This document shows positions 5,621 through 5,631 of a DNA stretch of 5,631 nt, piece by piece. Within the stretch, counting starts at the first letter, position 1, and every line of letters begins with the position of its first letter. This DNA comes from Glaciecola sp965658765. GTDB lineage: Bacteria; Pseudomonadota; Gammaproteobacteria; Enterobacterales; Alteromonadaceae. Made by a program: the position numbers and the translations under genes. The stretch is from positions 1 to 5,631 of the forward strand of contig CBFHTO010000124.1 of NCBI GenBank assembly GCA_965658765.1. The letters run 5' to 3'. The notes below the pieces were generated by a model. It had not been told where the DNA came from, did not search any database, and was given only the letters and a program-made list of their open reading frames with translations.

Positions 5621-5631
5621 TTGACTCTATA
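5621..5631 (+). promoter_or_regulatory. Left part of a MerR-type operator/promoter (-35 TTGACT), cut by the window edge
   Basis: TTGACTCTATA at the last 11 bases matches the start of known PbrR/ZntR/CadR-controlled promoters, in which a TTGACT -35 element runs into the first half of a dyad (CTCTATAGT...) within a 19-20 bp spacer. It reads rightward, divergent from the regulator gene, with 19 nt between the regulator's start codon and the -35 element. The second half-site and -10 lie outside the window, so the call rests on half of the signal. Confidence 0.6.

Overview
The window looks like chromosomal or island DNA of a marine-type gammaproteobacterium. Alteromonadales (Alteromonas, Paraglaciecola or relatives) is my best guess, from the roughly 40-45% GC of most of it, the protein style and the gene set. 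This is an inference; no rRNA or housekeeping marker is present. The whole segment is a heavy-metal resistance locus.

Layout. Positions 1-119 are the 3' end of a CzcB-type periplasmic adaptor. After 9 nt comes a complete CzcA-type heavy-metal RND pump (129-3266, 1045 aa) with the divalent-cation signature DFGLLVDGAIIIVEN at residues 402-416. Its 3' end overlaps by 11 nt a HupE/UreJ-family membrane protein (3256-3951, 231 aa). Eighteen nt later comes a single-span membrane-anchored periplasmic protein (3970-4497, 175 aa). Twenty-two nt after that is a small exported protein resembling the DUF6488 family (4520-4855, 111 aa). These five genes are co-directional and tightly packed, so they probably form one operon whose promoter lies left of the window. 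An 81-nt gap then leads to a 67-aa predicted lipoprotein (4937-5140). Convergent to it is a MerR-family regulator of the CadR/PbrR type (5176-5601, minus strand). At the right edge the sequence TTGACTCTATA (5621-5631) looks like the -35 element and first operator half of a MerR-controlled promoter reading rightward out of the window.

How it fits together. CzcB, CzcA and an outer-membrane factor (not in the window) would form a trans-envelope exporter for divalent metals such as Zn, Cd or Co. The HupE-like protein has the HX5DH metal motif of the Ni/Co HupE permeases. It, the anchored protein and the DUF6488-like protein each place a short His/Asp/Glu-rich stretch in the periplasm, which suggests a periplasmic metal-handling set working with the pump. 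Their exact jobs are not established, and this accessory module is the most interesting part of the window. The CadR/PbrR-like regulator most likely controls a divergent gene beyond the right edge, often a P-type ATPase or cation-diffusion transporter. Whether it also controls the czc operon cannot be seen here.

No RNA gene, insertion sequence, CRISPR array or convincing strong terminator was found. No intergenic stretch exceeds 81 nt.
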